Source: Hyposmocoma kahamanoa (taxonomy: Eukaryota; Arthropoda; Insecta; Lepidoptera; Cosmopterigidae). Taken from it: DNA of 64,000 nt. Where the stretch lies: contig NW_020653726.1 of assembly GCF_003589595.1 (NCBI RefSeq), positions 20,402,387-20,466,386 on the forward strand, read 5' to 3'. Of this stretch, positions 53,701 through 64,000 are shown one piece after another. Under the pieces are notes generated by a model, which was given only the letters and a program-made list of their open reading frames with translations, did no database searches and was not told the origin of the DNA. Each line of letters begins with the position of its first letter. Position 1 is the stretch's first letter. The position numbers and the translations under genes are program-made.

Positions 53701-54154
53701 CGTTCCTATTTTACTTCGTGAATAATAAATCAAGTAACAGCGCCATCGAAAACACAAGCCCCCACAAACACAGAAAACGCTTATGTAGCGGTATGTATGT
53801 AGAGTATAGTAGAGTAGAGGTATACTCAAACTAATAAAAAACTGAATACATAATTTTGTCTAGGTCACCGAAGCGGTAAATAATCTCTCGAGCGTTCATT
53901 TGGTTGTACAATATGTTCGTGTTTAGAGCAAAAGGTAACGGTTTTTACTGAACGAAATCACGCCGCCATGATGAGATTTTTATTTTTATTTACGACATTT
54001 TTTATTTTTATTCATAGCTTATTAAAAGAGACTTGTGGTTTTAAAATGTATTATTATGTAGATGACTGTACTTATTATGCTTCCAAGTTGTATAATTTTA
54101 CTCTAAAACTTTTCTTAAAAAGTAATTAGGATAATTTTGAATGTATGTAAAAAA
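53701..54154. other. no feature recognised
   Basis: AT-rich with a GTATGTATGTAGAGTATAG-type run near 53790-53820. Confidence 0.4.
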
Positions 54155-54347
54155 TCTCCCACACTAACGTCTTTCGAGCGTCAGAGTCTTGCTAACGCAC
54201 GCACTGCGTCGACACGACGTCCGCGCGCTAGCGACGTAGTATTCCTAACTAATTTATGGACGCAACGTCTCTCGGGTACACGACGCGCTGGCGTTGCGTC
54301 TTTAGTCACGCGGACGTTGGTGCTCGAAAGACGCTTGTGTGGAGGGT
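54155..54347. mobile_element. CpG-rich foldback element, about 190 bp
   Basis: Ends TCTCCCACACTAACGTCT and the complement of CCCTCCACACAAGCGTCT, both continuing CTTTCGAGC. Inner parts also pair (GACGCAACG with CGTTGCGTC, and CACGACGTCCGCGCG with CGCGGACGTTGG). It is very dense in CG dinucleotides compared with its surroundings. No coding sequence is supported. Confidence 0.65.
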
Positions 54348-54539
54348 ATCTAATGCGCGTGTTTGTTTTTTACAGTACTGGTACTGTCAAAACACACGTA
54401 CACGTTGTAACTTTGTGATCCGGCTGCTTGACCCTATAATTTCCGGATGAAGATTTTGAGTCGGACTATAGAGGAATAACCATCAGACATGTAGTACCGT
54501 CGGCGTCTGTAACTAACTGATGGTCGCCCTGGTAATTAT

Positions 54540-54915
54540 ATATAATTATATATATAACTTTTTGTAGTATCACACACACATACACACACAGAGAGAGAGA
54601 GAGAGACACGCTCACACACACATACACACTTACGCACACACTCTCACACACGCACACATACGTTTTAAGATTACAATTAAGCTTAAAGTTAGAAGTTAAG
54701 AATGAATTATTTGTTTTGAGAAAGTTTGGAAATGTGAAATTTAAAATTGAAATTGAACTCGAAAATTGTACTTTAAATTGTAAAATGTGCATTTACAGCT
54801 ATGGAAGAGCGGTCCTGACACAGGCTTGATAAGCTTAATAGGAGGTACCGTCCACTGTTAATGTAAAGTTCATAGTATTACTGAAATTAAGCATTTATTT
54901 ATTTATTATTTATTT
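54540..54915 (+). mobile_element. LINE-D 3' end with CA-rich region
   Basis: A CACACA/GAGAGA simple-repeat block (54567-54662) is followed by CAGCTATGGAAGAGCGGTCC, TGACACAGGCTTGATAAGC and a TTTA-unit tail (54893-54915). The order matches the other two LINE-D ends, so the microsatellite belongs to the element. Confidence 0.65.
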
Positions 54916-56519
54916 ATAGTAACTATAAGCTGTACGTAGAGTGCATTGACATATCTTGTGTAAGAAATATACAATCGTAAAATAGAAAAATTATTTTCAT
55001 TATTATTTATTTAAATATTATAAGGGAAACAAGCTTATTCCATATATTAATTTAAAAGTTTGTTAATTGATAATATTAGGTTTCCGAAACGTTACCATGT
55101 ACATGGCGTATTGGTATTGATAGTGATTGGCCCGAACACTTTATCTACCGGTTCGACTAGCCAATGACATTGTTTTTAAAGTTCCCTACTTGCGATAAAA
55201 TGACGGGAATTGAAAAAGAAGGGATTTAGGAGGCAATGTCTTTAGGTGAAAGAAAAATTTATGTATTCGTATCTCATCAAATGTTCAAGTTAGATTGGTC
55301 AGGAATTATAACGGTATTTTGTGGTTAGAAATTTGTTGAGTATATTTTAAAGTTCTAATATAAATTGTTGGATGAATAGATACTTTAATAAATCAGTTTG
55401 GTTAATACGGCGTTTTATTGGAGTGTTCGGAAGAAGTCTACACTTGTAATCACTCGTTCTTTGAAATCAGATGTTTTTATTTACATAACATAACATGCTT
55501 AACTTTATAAACAATTTAAGACAAATAGTTATATTATATTTGATTACATTTGCGTATGAAATTATTGATAAAACATGTTCCTTAAATTTATTATCAGGTG
55601 GTTTTAAACTGTTTTGTCGGAGCCAACAGGTATTGCTGCGTTTTCTTGAGGCATTCGTTCTCTAATTTGACATGTTCAATAACGACCAAAGTTCCTAAAT
55701 ACATAAAGAGAAAAAAAAGCAGATTTAATTTTTTTTTTAAATAGTGCAGTCTGATACATTGTAGTAGTACCAGTCTATCAAGTTACAAACCCATATATGA
55801 CATCAAAAGCGCTTTTATCATAAAAATAATTCCATCTACATGAAACAAATTATGTTTATGTGAAACTCTATGACTCTCCTAATTAAGCATAAAAAAGCAA
55901 TCGGCTAATTTCGTTTGTAAATTGTTTAATCTCTGAAAAGTTGTCATTTTGCAGATGTGACCTTAATATAAATTGAAAGTGCGAAGTCATATTTATGCGT
56001 TCCAGTTTTGAAGGGTTAAGGGTGCTGGTGTTACAAGCATATGAGACGTCAATTTATTTCATCAGATATTAACGATTTAAGGCTCCAAGTGTAATAACAA
56101 ATCATAAATCGAATAAAAGTACCTCGAATAGTTTTACCTAATCTTTCGAAGCTCACCCATCACTAGTCATTAAGTAACTTAATCAGTCGGTCATAGTCCT
56201 CTAAGGATCATCCATAAACTACTTTATGGAAGGTCAGGTAAGGACCCGGGGGAAGTGGGGTGGTGGGAAGAGGGATAAAGTATCGAGTTAAAGTAATAAG
56301 AATGGAACGGAAGTTACTCGGAGGGCGTTGTTAGTGGTTTGTTAGAGGAAAATGTAACGATGGTTTTCTGCTGCTAAGAAAAACTAACGGAATCGCGAGT
56401 AAAATTGTTTTTAAGGGATAAAGTAGAAAATAATGAAAAAAATGATTGTGTTCTTGATCGCATCGATACTGTTTTAATTTAGCACTAAATTTTCTTTAAG
56501 TAATACTACTGCCAACATA
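54916..56519. other. no gene; REP-3 scrap at 55998-56095
   Basis: AT-rich. Bases 55998-56095 hold the middle of a plus-strand REP-3 (CGTTCCAGTTTTGAAGGG, GATTTAAGGCTCCAAGTG). Nothing else recognised. Confidence 0.5.
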
Positions 56520-57185
56520 CTGTTGCCACATTTATTGCATTATCTTGAGTAGAGTATCATAACTACAGAACAATCAATACAAGCAGAAGTGCTTAGGTTG
56601 TGTAGCACGTGTGCCAACAGTTCGCGGAGTTTCGCAAATTTGAGCTTCGTTATGGTCGTGTCAATTATCTCGTGAAAAACCTCGAATGTCGTAGAAAAAT
56701 GTCTTATTTCTCTACTTTGGAATACATAAATTATAAACGTGCTTGTAAAATTATCTATGGTGTTGTTTCGTGTCATTATTATGTCTTATTTTATTTAATT
56801 TTAATAATTTTGTTACAAGAAATGAATGTAAACCTTATACCGCTGCAATATAGTCGCTTCTTTTTTAAAGAACTAAGTAACATCTCGAATTCTTTGTCGT
56901 TCAGCTATTAACTGCTAGATGGCAGCACATTGATTTAAATTTCAATGTAAAATCAAAACGCCATAACTTGCAATAATAGGTATTAATGGCATTGGCAACT
57001 TTCAACTCTACTCCAAACAGGATAAAGTTTAAATTGTATTTCTTTTAAAATTTGATACTACGACCAATCTTTATCAATCAATGTTTAAAATTATGAATGT
57101 GTGAGTGTTGTCGACAGCGGTTCTGATAGTAATCGAGGCTTAAGTCACTTTCATTTTTTATTTTCGCCCTGAGTATAACTTTGTG
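56520..57185 (+). repeat. REP-F repeat, best copy
   Basis: About 660 bp: CACGTGTGCCAACAGTTCGC, CTCGAATGTCGTAGAAAAAT, GCTAGATGGCAGCACATTGA, AATCAAAACGCCATAACTTG, GGTTCTGATAGTAATCGAGG. A 100-codon frame (56609-56911) is open here but is not conserved in the other copies, so it is probably not a gene. Confidence 0.7.
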
Positions 57186-57368
57186 TTAGAAAAATCTCAG
57201 CATCCTCTTGAGTCTACTGAAGACTTCAGTGAGGGATTTCAGCACTCCAGCGGCAACACCTGAGAATTGTAGTAGAATATGTCTGGTCATTTTCTGCCCC
57301 AACATGCACGATCTACTTACAGTTACTGTTACTGCCTGTTGGTGAGACTTAAATTGAAAAGGTGTTTA

Positions 57369-57978
57369 TCCGCTCACGCGATACATGCAGCCGTAGACGC
57401 ATACCACACCTAGAGGTGCCGGTGATGATTTTATACCGATGTATCGGATATCGAAGTCATAACAGGTAAAAGAACTAATATTAATTGCTATTTCGGTAAC
57501 AATTCTAGCAAACCATAAAGTTTTTAATGCCTGGGTCTGTCATTTAAAAAAAATAAACTACTTCAATAATACGTGAAGACAATCGTGTGTGTTATTGTTT
57601 GGGCTGGTGATTTCGGTGTTTATTTATTGAAAACATACCGTAAGTAGCGTGTTTTAAGTTTACCCTGAATATAAATATTTATAAACTATACTTTAAGGAG
57701 TAATTTCATGATAAACGTTAGAACCGCTCAAACGGAATATTATCATATTTATCCAAGTACACCAAAAATTTCATTAGTGCTTTATAAGTGCAGGATTTGC
57801 GGTGTATTACTGCATTTTATTTGAGATGTTTTTGTTGGTAGTACGGACGGTATATATTTAGCAATGCAGAATAATAATTTTTATTTATAAAAACTTGTAT
57901 TTAAACTGAATGCTTTTCTAATTTGCGAAACCAAATAGCCGCCATTCTACGGTAAAAGGAGCGCATCGCGTGAGCGGT
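57369..57978 (+). mobile_element. MITE-M copy 6, complete (610 bp)
   Basis: TCCGCTCACGCGATACATG at the left and GCGCATCGCGTGAGCGGT at the right, with TTAT on both sides when the single variable base is counted as target. Interior landmarks as in copy 2. Confidence 0.88.
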
Positions 57979-58779
57979 TATTACATGGACCATAACCCGT
58001 TAAGACGGCAGCTACAGTTTGTAACTCTTGCATAGCTAAAAACTATCTTGATTGAATCAATCTACAAATAATAAACAATGCTTTTTGGTCAGTCTATCCG
58101 TTTGGGAAGTACAGACATACAGCCGAATGCTTCAAACTTTGAACTATCTTCTTGCGTAAGCGGTTAAAAATACATTTCTACTTAGCACCTCAGATACTAA
58201 ATACGTATTTGTATTTGAAATGCAAATTTTAATTGCAATTTATTCAAATACTGCCCATCCCTGGCCATGCCTAGAATCTCTTGAAATACGAACAAAAAGA
58301 ACTTCAGGAACCGTAAAGCTTTTAAAAGTCGTTTTTATAGCCTATTTAAAACTTTAAATGCAACTCTTTAGGATACATAATTGCTGTCTCCAACTGGAGT
58401 TTCTGTTTGGGTAGTGATAATTGTTTAACCTTTTTGTTGCGAACATAGACTATACCTTCAATTGAATTTTTATTCTTCTACAAAAATCTCAAATGTATTT
58501 GTGTTGTTGCAATTTGAACCTTAACGAAGTTTAACGACATACTAGGCAAAAAATCTACGAGCTAGTTTTTTAATTCGGCGAAGCATGTGACAGGCAATTT
58601 AAAATGTATTGAAATCGGAACTGCACCGAAATTTATTGACGTATTTTGTGCGATCGCCGCTACAATTTACGTTTGTGGATTCATGACTAACAATAACACT
58701 TATCTAACCACGTGCACTGTGAGCATCGCATTTAAACACGTAAGTTTATTTCACAAGTACGTTATTACATTTTATTAGT
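57979..58779. other. no feature recognised
   Basis: AT-rich. Near 58190-58265 a small palindromic block (GAAATGCAAATTTTAATTGC) precedes CTGCCCATCCCTGG. The 63-codon frame at 58587-58778 is not supported. Confidence 0.4.
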
Positions 58780-58985
58780 GCTGCTGCCACTTTACCTACT
58801 TCTGCTGCAAAGCAGTAAATGTGAGCATTACTTGTCACTTTTACAATTGATTTATCAACTTATGTAGCAGGGTGACAAGTCAGTGGCAATGTCCCTGCCT
58901 ATGTCTCAGTGACGCTGTAACTAGTATGGACAGGCGTGTCACTTACCACCAGGCGCACGACTTGTTCGTCCCGTCACTTGGTATG
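58780..58985 (+). repeat. REP-3, plus strand
   Basis: TGCTGCCACTTTACCTACTT, CAGTAAATGTGAGCATTAC, GGACAGGCGTGTCACTTACC and CTTGTTCGTCCCGTCACTTG, then an A-rich tail. Confidence 0.82.
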
Positions 58986-59284
58986 ATAAAAAGAAAAATA
59001 TCGTCGTCATTATTAAACATTACGACTTATAAGTAAGCAAAAGTTCTTCAAAAGAATACTTAAGTACCTCTAGAGATTGCTCTTTGTGAACAGATATTAG
59101 TACACATTCATCGTCAGATTCATCATTCATAAATTTAATTAAATTAATGACATTTATTTACACATGGCATTTGAATAAAACGACAAATAGAGGTATGTTG
59201 TGCATTATAAATTACTTCTGTACTGCTTAACCCTGAGACATAAGTTACCGTTTGGAGCTCTACTGCTTCAGCATATTAATGTCT

Positions 59285-59690
59285 GTGTGGCCGGTAATCA
59301 TTTCTGGGAACTGAAGAGACACTTCGGCGTTGGGAAGTGTGCGTGCTTACAACTCCGCCACCAAAGAGGAGATTTGGTAGTGGACTTTAGAATCGACGGC
59401 TTAGCGGTGGCAACCGTTATTTGTGCAAAGCGCAACGGGAAGTAAACGTATCTACAGCTCTGGTACCTATCTGGAAAACAGGGGAGGTACCGTACGTGCA
59501 CCCGGAGTGACTCACCCGAAGCACTAGCTTCTTGAGAACCGGATGAAGTCCGTGACAACGGTCTGTGACAACCTTAGACCTATGCTTGCACAGGTTATAG
59601 TGCCCTACCCGAATAACCAAGAGGTTGATGGGGAGGGTCATTTTAAGCAACATGTCGAAGATATGGAATTGACTGTGCATATTCGATACT
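59285..59690 (+). repeat. REP-4 block b
   Basis: GGGAACTGAAGAGACACTTC, GGCTTAGCGGTGGCAACCGT, GTACGTGCACCCGGAGTGAC and CCCGAATAACCAAGAGGTTG, in the order of the 19.6-kb copy. A REP-3 scrap (CTGAGACATAAG, GAGCTCTACTGCTTC) lies just before it. Confidence 0.75.
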
Positions 59691-60099
59691 CTAATAAATG
59701 ATATTTTTACGGAGGTTATATATTCTCAGGACAGGTATGTATTCTAACTTTGATAAATGAGTGAATTTCCTAACCTGCAATGACTGAACTATGATTTAAT
59801 CTGAATCCTCTCCTTAACGTGAACCATAGCATAGGCAATCGAGACTACAGGTGTACCATAGGCAGAAATGATCGAGTAGTTGATTGGCAGATGACTGACT
59901 GTATTGTAGTTGGAAAACTTGTTTATGCAAATTTGATACGTGAGTCTTTATGCTATCTTTATATTTTCCTTATTTCTTTCTTTGCTCGAAGACGTGCCTG
60001 AATTTCTGGAGAGAAAATGACATTGGCACACCTGGTGACTGCTTCTCGGCATATAATATTGATGATGATGAAACATCAATAAACTAAAAAGAAAGAAAA
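59691..60099. other. no feature recognised
   Basis: Unremarkable sequence. The 60-codon frame at 59819-60001 lacks any domain. Confidence 0.35.
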
Positions 60100-60445
60100 A
60101 AGTGGAGCTTATGAACACCGTTAAGTGCAAGGAAATGTTGTACTTCGGCCACATCATGAGGAACAACATTTACAAATTACTCCAGCTCATCATCCAGGGC
60201 AAAATTGCCAGAAAACGAAGTGTAAGTGAAAGGACCGCCTTTACCTCGGCCCATTGGCCCAACCATTACGTGAAATTCTTTAACCAGGCGTGCCGACGCC
60301 TGGTTAAAGATTTCGAGGTAATGGTTGGGCTTGAGTACCATCTCGCTCTGGAGACGGGCAATCTCTAAAGCAGGATTGCCTTGACGTTGTCCAACGTCCA
60401 AATAGAGACGAACCCCAAGAAGAAGATGAAACTTCAACATTGCAA
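60100..60445 (+). pseudogene. RTE-type C-terminal fragment
   Basis: The frame reads MNTVKCKEMLYFGHIMRNN, then YKLLQLIIQGKIARKRSV, the same segment as in the RTE fragment at 5.4 kb (KYLGHVIRNDRY, GKVQVKRR). After that the sequence folds back on itself (hairpin at 60258-60329) and loses homology. The core is missing. Confidence 0.75.
60258..60329. repeat. imperfect hairpin, 33-bp arms
   Basis: CCCAACCATTAC...TTTAACCAGGCG pairs with CGCCTGGTTAAA...GTAATGGTTGGG around TGCCGA. Only the central part of each arm mismatches (GTGAAATTC against CTCGAAATC). Confidence 0.85.
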
Positions 60446-61153
60446 AACCAAATTGTAGCGAATCGCAGCAGTTGCTACAAATCTCTTTTGTATATATTTT
60501 ATAGTCTCTTTAAGTTTTAGTTTTGTACTTAAATTCTAAATCTAAACGTGTTTATTTTTAGCGCCTTATTCTTGACTATAGCTAGTGTTTACTGTTTTGC
60601 TTTGATAGCGACATACGTGTTTTGTAATAAAATTGTTAAACTGTAAGTACATTTGCTTGGCCTTGCTCACTCGTTGTTAACTCACAACCTTAACCCATTG
60701 ATACAGTCCACTACACAAATGTCACACGGGTTTGAGCGTTATAAAATATATACTTTTTAAATAATTGGCGGCATAGATTATAAATCTATGTCCTTAAAGG
60801 CCGTGTTACAATTTTGAAGAAACTGATGGAAGTGGAGGAAGCGAATGAAGTTTGTTAACAGTGTAGCAGGTGGAGGTCCATATCCTCTGCCTACCATGGT
60901 GGAAGACAAGCGTGATGATATGTATGTTTGTACATTTTAAATGCTCCAACATACAAAGCGTTATAACGCTTCGCGAATCTTTCCGGTTCGTTTAACTCTG
61001 TTCAAATCCTTATCCAAGGGTTGTCAACCTTGAAAAGGCTTTTCCATTATTATATTTCTTACGGATGCTATTTTGATTACAGTATATACACTAAACCCGT
61101 TAACTTAATTTACGAAGGAATGTTTCACTGCTGAGAACGCGTTTCTTTTAGAA
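60446..61153. other. no feature recognised
   Basis: AT-rich with no coding signal. Confidence 0.4.
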
Positions 61154-61350
61154 TCATATTTGTTTTATATCAAGTTGGAGGCGAACGGAGGCAGACGAGT
61201 TGATTGATGACAGCTGGTCATCGACGCCTATGGATATCTGCAGTATGTGTAGTTCATGGCGCAAAGTAAATTCTTCAGGAGGAAGACCATTCCACATCTT
61301 GCAGGTTTGAGGAAGGAATGAACGTAATATCCGCATGAGTTTTGAATACC
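61154..61350 (-). pseudogene. LINE polymerase C-terminal remnant
   Basis: The minus-strand frame MRILRSFLPQTCKMWNGLPP then EEFTLRHELHILQISI resembles the conserved C-terminal tail of CR1/Jockey-type elements (a basic SF.P....WN.LP pattern). It ends soon after. The clade cannot be stated from so short a piece. Confidence 0.55.
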
Positions 61351-61514
61351 AAGCACCAAGGACTATTTAAACAATTTACTTGTATATTTTTATAGTATAC
61401 ATTTTCTTTTTTTGTATAATAATAAATTATATCCTTATTTCTCTCAGTACTAGGTATGTCACCTATCCAGTATAACTGCAGGGTCACTAAGAGCTTTAAG
61501 TGAGTCAACGAAGG

Positions 61515-61765
61515 AGATGCAGGAAAGTAATTTGTTACACGATAGGATGTACTTTATTCTGAATCTGCTAAACTTTGGTTTTCAAATGAAGCTGTATAGT
61601 TATTAAATTTGCGTTTATCCCAAAATATGTAAATTGCCAATTGACGCCTGTCGACGTCTGATCTGTATCAATTTTTCTCCGCCTGTTCTTATTTTATTCA
61701 TATTAATTTATGGCGAGCGGATTGGGCGATGTCTCTCACTTCTCACCTCCTAAAATATAGGCTGA
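61515..61765 (+). repeat. REP-4 block d
   Basis: AATTTGTTACACGATAGGAT, GTCGACGTCTGATCTGTATC and TTTTTCTCCGCCTGTTCTTA, matching 2590-2890. Confidence 0.75.
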
Positions 61766-61975
61766 AATGCCTCGCCATAAACGGCAAAGATCTGAAGGAC
61801 AGTGCAACTGCACCCGTCAGCTTCAGACATAAAATTGACAAGTCACGTGTGCCCGTAATTTCACGAGCATCAAACCGGTACCCAGTAATGCTCATACTGC
61901 TGCTTGGCGGCAGTAATATGTATGATGGTAATATTTCCCAGGACGAACTCTATAAGAACAAGCTCTACTCCTATT
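61766..61975 (-). repeat. REP-3, minus strand
   Basis: CAAAGATCTGAAGGACAGTG, CACCCGTCAGCTTCAGACAT, GCTTGGCGGCAGTAATATG and TTCCCAGGACGAACTCTATA. It abuts REP-4 block d directly. Confidence 0.8.
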
Positions 61976-62091
61976 AAAATTACGTGGTTGATTGTAAAAT
62001 TGGCAATGTTATTCTAACTACGTATGTAGATCACCTTGTATATTTATTATTCATACCGAATATTGTCATTACTCTGGTAATTCGGTTCTTA

Positions 62092-62509
62092 CCGCTCACG
62101 CGATGCGCTCCTCCTACCGCAAAATGGCGGCTATTTGGTTTCGCAAATTAGAAAACATTCAGTTTAAATACAAGTTCTTATAAATAAAAATTATTATTCT
62201 GTATTGCTAAATAAATACCCTCCGTACTACCAACAAAAAAATCTCAAATAAAATGCAGTAATACACCGCAAATCCTGCACTTAAAAAGCATTAATGAAAT
62301 TTTTTGGTGTACTTGGATAAATACGATAATATTCCGTTTGAGTGGCTCTAACGTATACCATGAAATTTCTCCTTAAAGTATAGTTTATAAACATTAATAC
62401 TCAGGGTAAACTTAAAAAACGCTACTTACGGTATGTTTTCAATAAACAAACATCACCGGCACCTCTAGGTGTGGTATGCGTCTACGGCTGCATGTATCGC
62501 GTGAGCGGG
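62092..62509 (-). mobile_element. MITE-M copy 7, internally deleted (418 bp)
   Basis: CCGCTCACGCGATGCGCTCC at the left and GTATCGCGTGAGCGG at the right. About 190 bp present in copy 3 are missing between two CATCACC motifs, one of which remains (62450-62456). Confidence 0.88.
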
Positions 62510-62966
62510 TAAGTGACAAAAAGTTAAGTCGTAATTACACCGATTAATTGGCTAATTAATGCGTAGTATAAATTTTCTAAGGCTGTACTACAATCACATT
62601 TTCAATTAAATTCTAAATCTGAAATTGCGCACTATACTAACGAGCTTGTTAATATTAATATCTTAATAATATCTTATAAGGGTTACCTATCACAAGTTAC
62701 AAACATGATTTACAGAATTTTGTTCCTCCGAAAACCTTTACATTTTTATTGAATAGATTTTGTTTCATTTATTCGAAAACACGTTACGGTTTTTTCCATT
62801 ACACCATTTAATGTTTCACTATTTTGACATATTGACAAGTTATTCTTTTCCCGATTTTTATTTCCCCAACAAACCCTTTGACCAATGTATCTAATTGAAT
62901 ATTTTTATTTTGTAAAAAAAAAACGATATCCATGATACATTTTTGTTATATTATTTCTTATTACAG
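62510..62966. other. no gene; ends in a candidate splice acceptor
   Basis: AT-rich. The last 25 bases are T-rich and finish TTATTTCTTATTACAG at 62951-62966. Confidence 0.4.
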
Positions 62967-63056
62967 GTATTAAAAGTATTAGAACGTGTCGCACAATACA
63001 ACTCGTCAAAGGCAGACATTAACGTTCTGGCGCTTTCCGATCATGAAACTGCGTAA
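62967..63056 (+). CDS. candidate 3'-terminal coding exon of a host gene
   Basis: A T-rich tract ending in TTACAG (AG at 62965-62966) is a good insect 3' splice site. From the next base a frame reads 29 residues, VLKVLERVAQYNSSKADINV then LALSDHETA, and stops at TAA (63054-63056). Its mixed residues and GC-containing codons contrast with the AT-rich surroundings, and the segment does not match any repeat family in the window. The rest of the gene would lie upstream of 62 kb or outside the window, with phase 0 at this junction. I do not recognise the protein. The alternative is a chance open frame. Confidence 0.35.
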   Translation, partial: VLKVLERVAQYNSSKADINVLALSDHETA

Positions 63057-63481
63057 ATAATAACGTTAAAGATAGGGAGACAAAAGGCTTACATCGTGGT
63101 GATAATTTTGAAGAATGCTCAGGAAATCTTTGGAAGCTGTGTTTTCCTACAATATATTAATGTTCCAGTCACCGCAAATTACGAATTTTTTATGTTTGTA
63201 TTTGGTGGTCAAATAGCGAAGCAATGTGTTGAGTTTAGAAAGGAATACACCCACGAAAGATTTTACAAAGGTTTCACTGAAGCATATTATGTCAACCTCT
63301 TTGCAGTCGTCATATAATTCCTTAAAAGTAAGGTTTTCGAAGATTTTATTTGTTAAATGTTGCCCTCTCTGTGCGTTTTTGCTGTGCCCAACAGGGTCCC
63401 AAAGCTAGAGCTTAGAATTCAAGCGTGTCCACCTGCTACATTGTAAACTATTGGGAATTCAATAAAGCATTGAGTATTGAG
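63057..63481. other. possible 3' untranslated region or repeat end
   Basis: If 62967-63056 is a terminal exon, this would be its 3' untranslated region, with AATAAA at 63461-63466. The last bases (AAAGCATTGAGTATTGAGT) contain a short tandem unit, so the end could instead be a retroelement tail. A 73-codon frame at 63096-63317 has no domain. Confidence 0.35.
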
Positions 63482-63580
63482 TAATTTGTGATTGTCTATG
63501 TGTGTATCCATGGCACCCGCGACACAGGGTTTCCCTAGTGCGGGGCTATGTTGAGTGTGTGCGTGTGTGTGTGCGTTACT
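63482..63580 (+). mobile_element. SINE-1 3' part
   Basis: GTAATTTGTGATTGTCTATG, CATGGCACCCGCGACACAGG and GGGGCTATGTTGAGTGTGTG, then an expanded GT run. The tRNA-like head is missing. Confidence 0.8.
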
Positions 63581-63701
63581 GGGTTACTACGCTTACATTA
63601 ATAAAGTATGTATATAAAGATAAGCATGTAACTAGAATGTCATCTGTTCGTTACTGACGTTGTAGTCGAAATGGAGCACGCTCGTCTAGAAAGCCGTGTA
63701 T

Positions 63702-63925
63702 TAGAAGTAGGAGCGCCTTGTGATATTGTTCGTCCAGAGAAGTACCTTACATATTTCTGCCGCATTCATGTGAGCATTACTGCGTTCCGGTTTTGAAAAA
63801 GTAAGGGTGCTGTTGAAATTAATTACAGGCGCACGGGACTTGTCAACTTTTTTTGTCAGATCTTTGCGATTTAAAGGTCTGAGCGGCACTGCAACTGTTG
63901 TGAAGAGGCGTGTCGCTAGGCTCTT
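63702..63925 (+). repeat. REP-3, plus strand
   Basis: TAGAAGTAGGAGCGCCTTGT, TTTCTGCCGCATTCATGTG, GTTCCGGTTTTGAAAAAG, AGGTCTGAGCGGCACTGC and GAGGCGTGTCGCT. The tail is short and A-rich. Confidence 0.8.
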
Positions 63926-64000
63926 AAAAAAATAATAATGTAAAACCTATTCACTCTGACATTGAAAACATGTAAAGTAAAATTTCATTAAAAATTTAAA

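Noticed and set aside
54567..54662. Independent CA/GA microsatellite with a coding frame on the minus strand
   Set aside because: The frame only reads the simple repeat, and the repeat is part of a LINE-D 3' end.
56609..56911. 100-codon frame in REP-F as a small transposon protein
   Set aside because: Other REP-F copies do not keep it open; only a short NLE.RRKM-like stretch recurs.
1..64000. CRISPR array, prokaryotic operon, phage or defence island
   Set aside because: No spaced short direct repeats, ribosome binding sites or dense coding; the content is clearly that of a eukaryotic repeat-rich region.

Overview
The window looks like an AT-rich, gene-poor stretch of an insect nuclear genome, most likely a moth or butterfly. 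The organism is inferred from the mix of interspersed families: CR1/Jockey-type and RTE-type non-LTR retrotransposon remnants, tRNA-derived SINEs, and TA-, TTA- and TTAA-flanked MITEs. No database search was possible. I find no CRISPR, operon, rRNA or intact host gene. The only candidate host coding sequence is a short terminal exon at 62967-63056. A 400-base assembly gap lies at 24541-24940. Family names used here (LINE-A to D, SINE-1/2/3, MITE-M, TIR-T, REP-3/4/5/6, REP-F) are working labels made by comparing copies inside this window.

Layout. 1-2.9 kb: an inverted REP-4 repeat carries a LINE-A insertion, which itself carries a SINE-1. 3-9.4 kb: a REP-5 copy, a 230-bp MITE flanked by TTA, two SINE-1 copies (one split by an RTE fragment with an 8-bp target duplication), and a long bland stretch. 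9.8-16.6 kb: a TIR-T element, SINE-2, the best-preserved gene of the window (LINE-A reverse transcriptase, 11082-12839), a tail-to-tail LINE-B, LINE-C and a foldback MITE. 17-24 kb: a piggyBac-like element between TTAA sites, REP-4, SINE-2 and SINE-3 copies and broken LINE-A pieces. 25-35 kb: the densest nest. Five MITE-M copies (one cut by the gap), a TIR-T pair about 3 kb apart, REP-3 copies and LINE-D, which holds two MITE-M insertions; one of these is bracketed by a 181-bp direct duplication. 35-54 kb: scattered REP-3, SINE, TIR-T and RTE relics, a LINE-A internal fragment between diverged direct repeats, and a GC-rich island. 53-64 kb: a perfect 31-bp-arm hairpin, a CpG-rich foldback, more MITE-M, REP-F and REP-3, and the candidate exon.

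How the parts relate. LINEs are the only source of enzyme here. LINE-A at 11.1 kb keeps the catalytic residues of reverse transcriptase but lacks the endonuclease end. SINEs and REP-3 (A-rich tails) would depend on LINE machinery. MITE-M, TIR-T and the piggyBac-like element carry no transposase and would depend on enzymes encoded elsewhere. The most informative signals are structural: nested insertions, foldback SINE dimers, snap-back hairpins, and one duplication that reads as unequal exchange between two MITE insertions.
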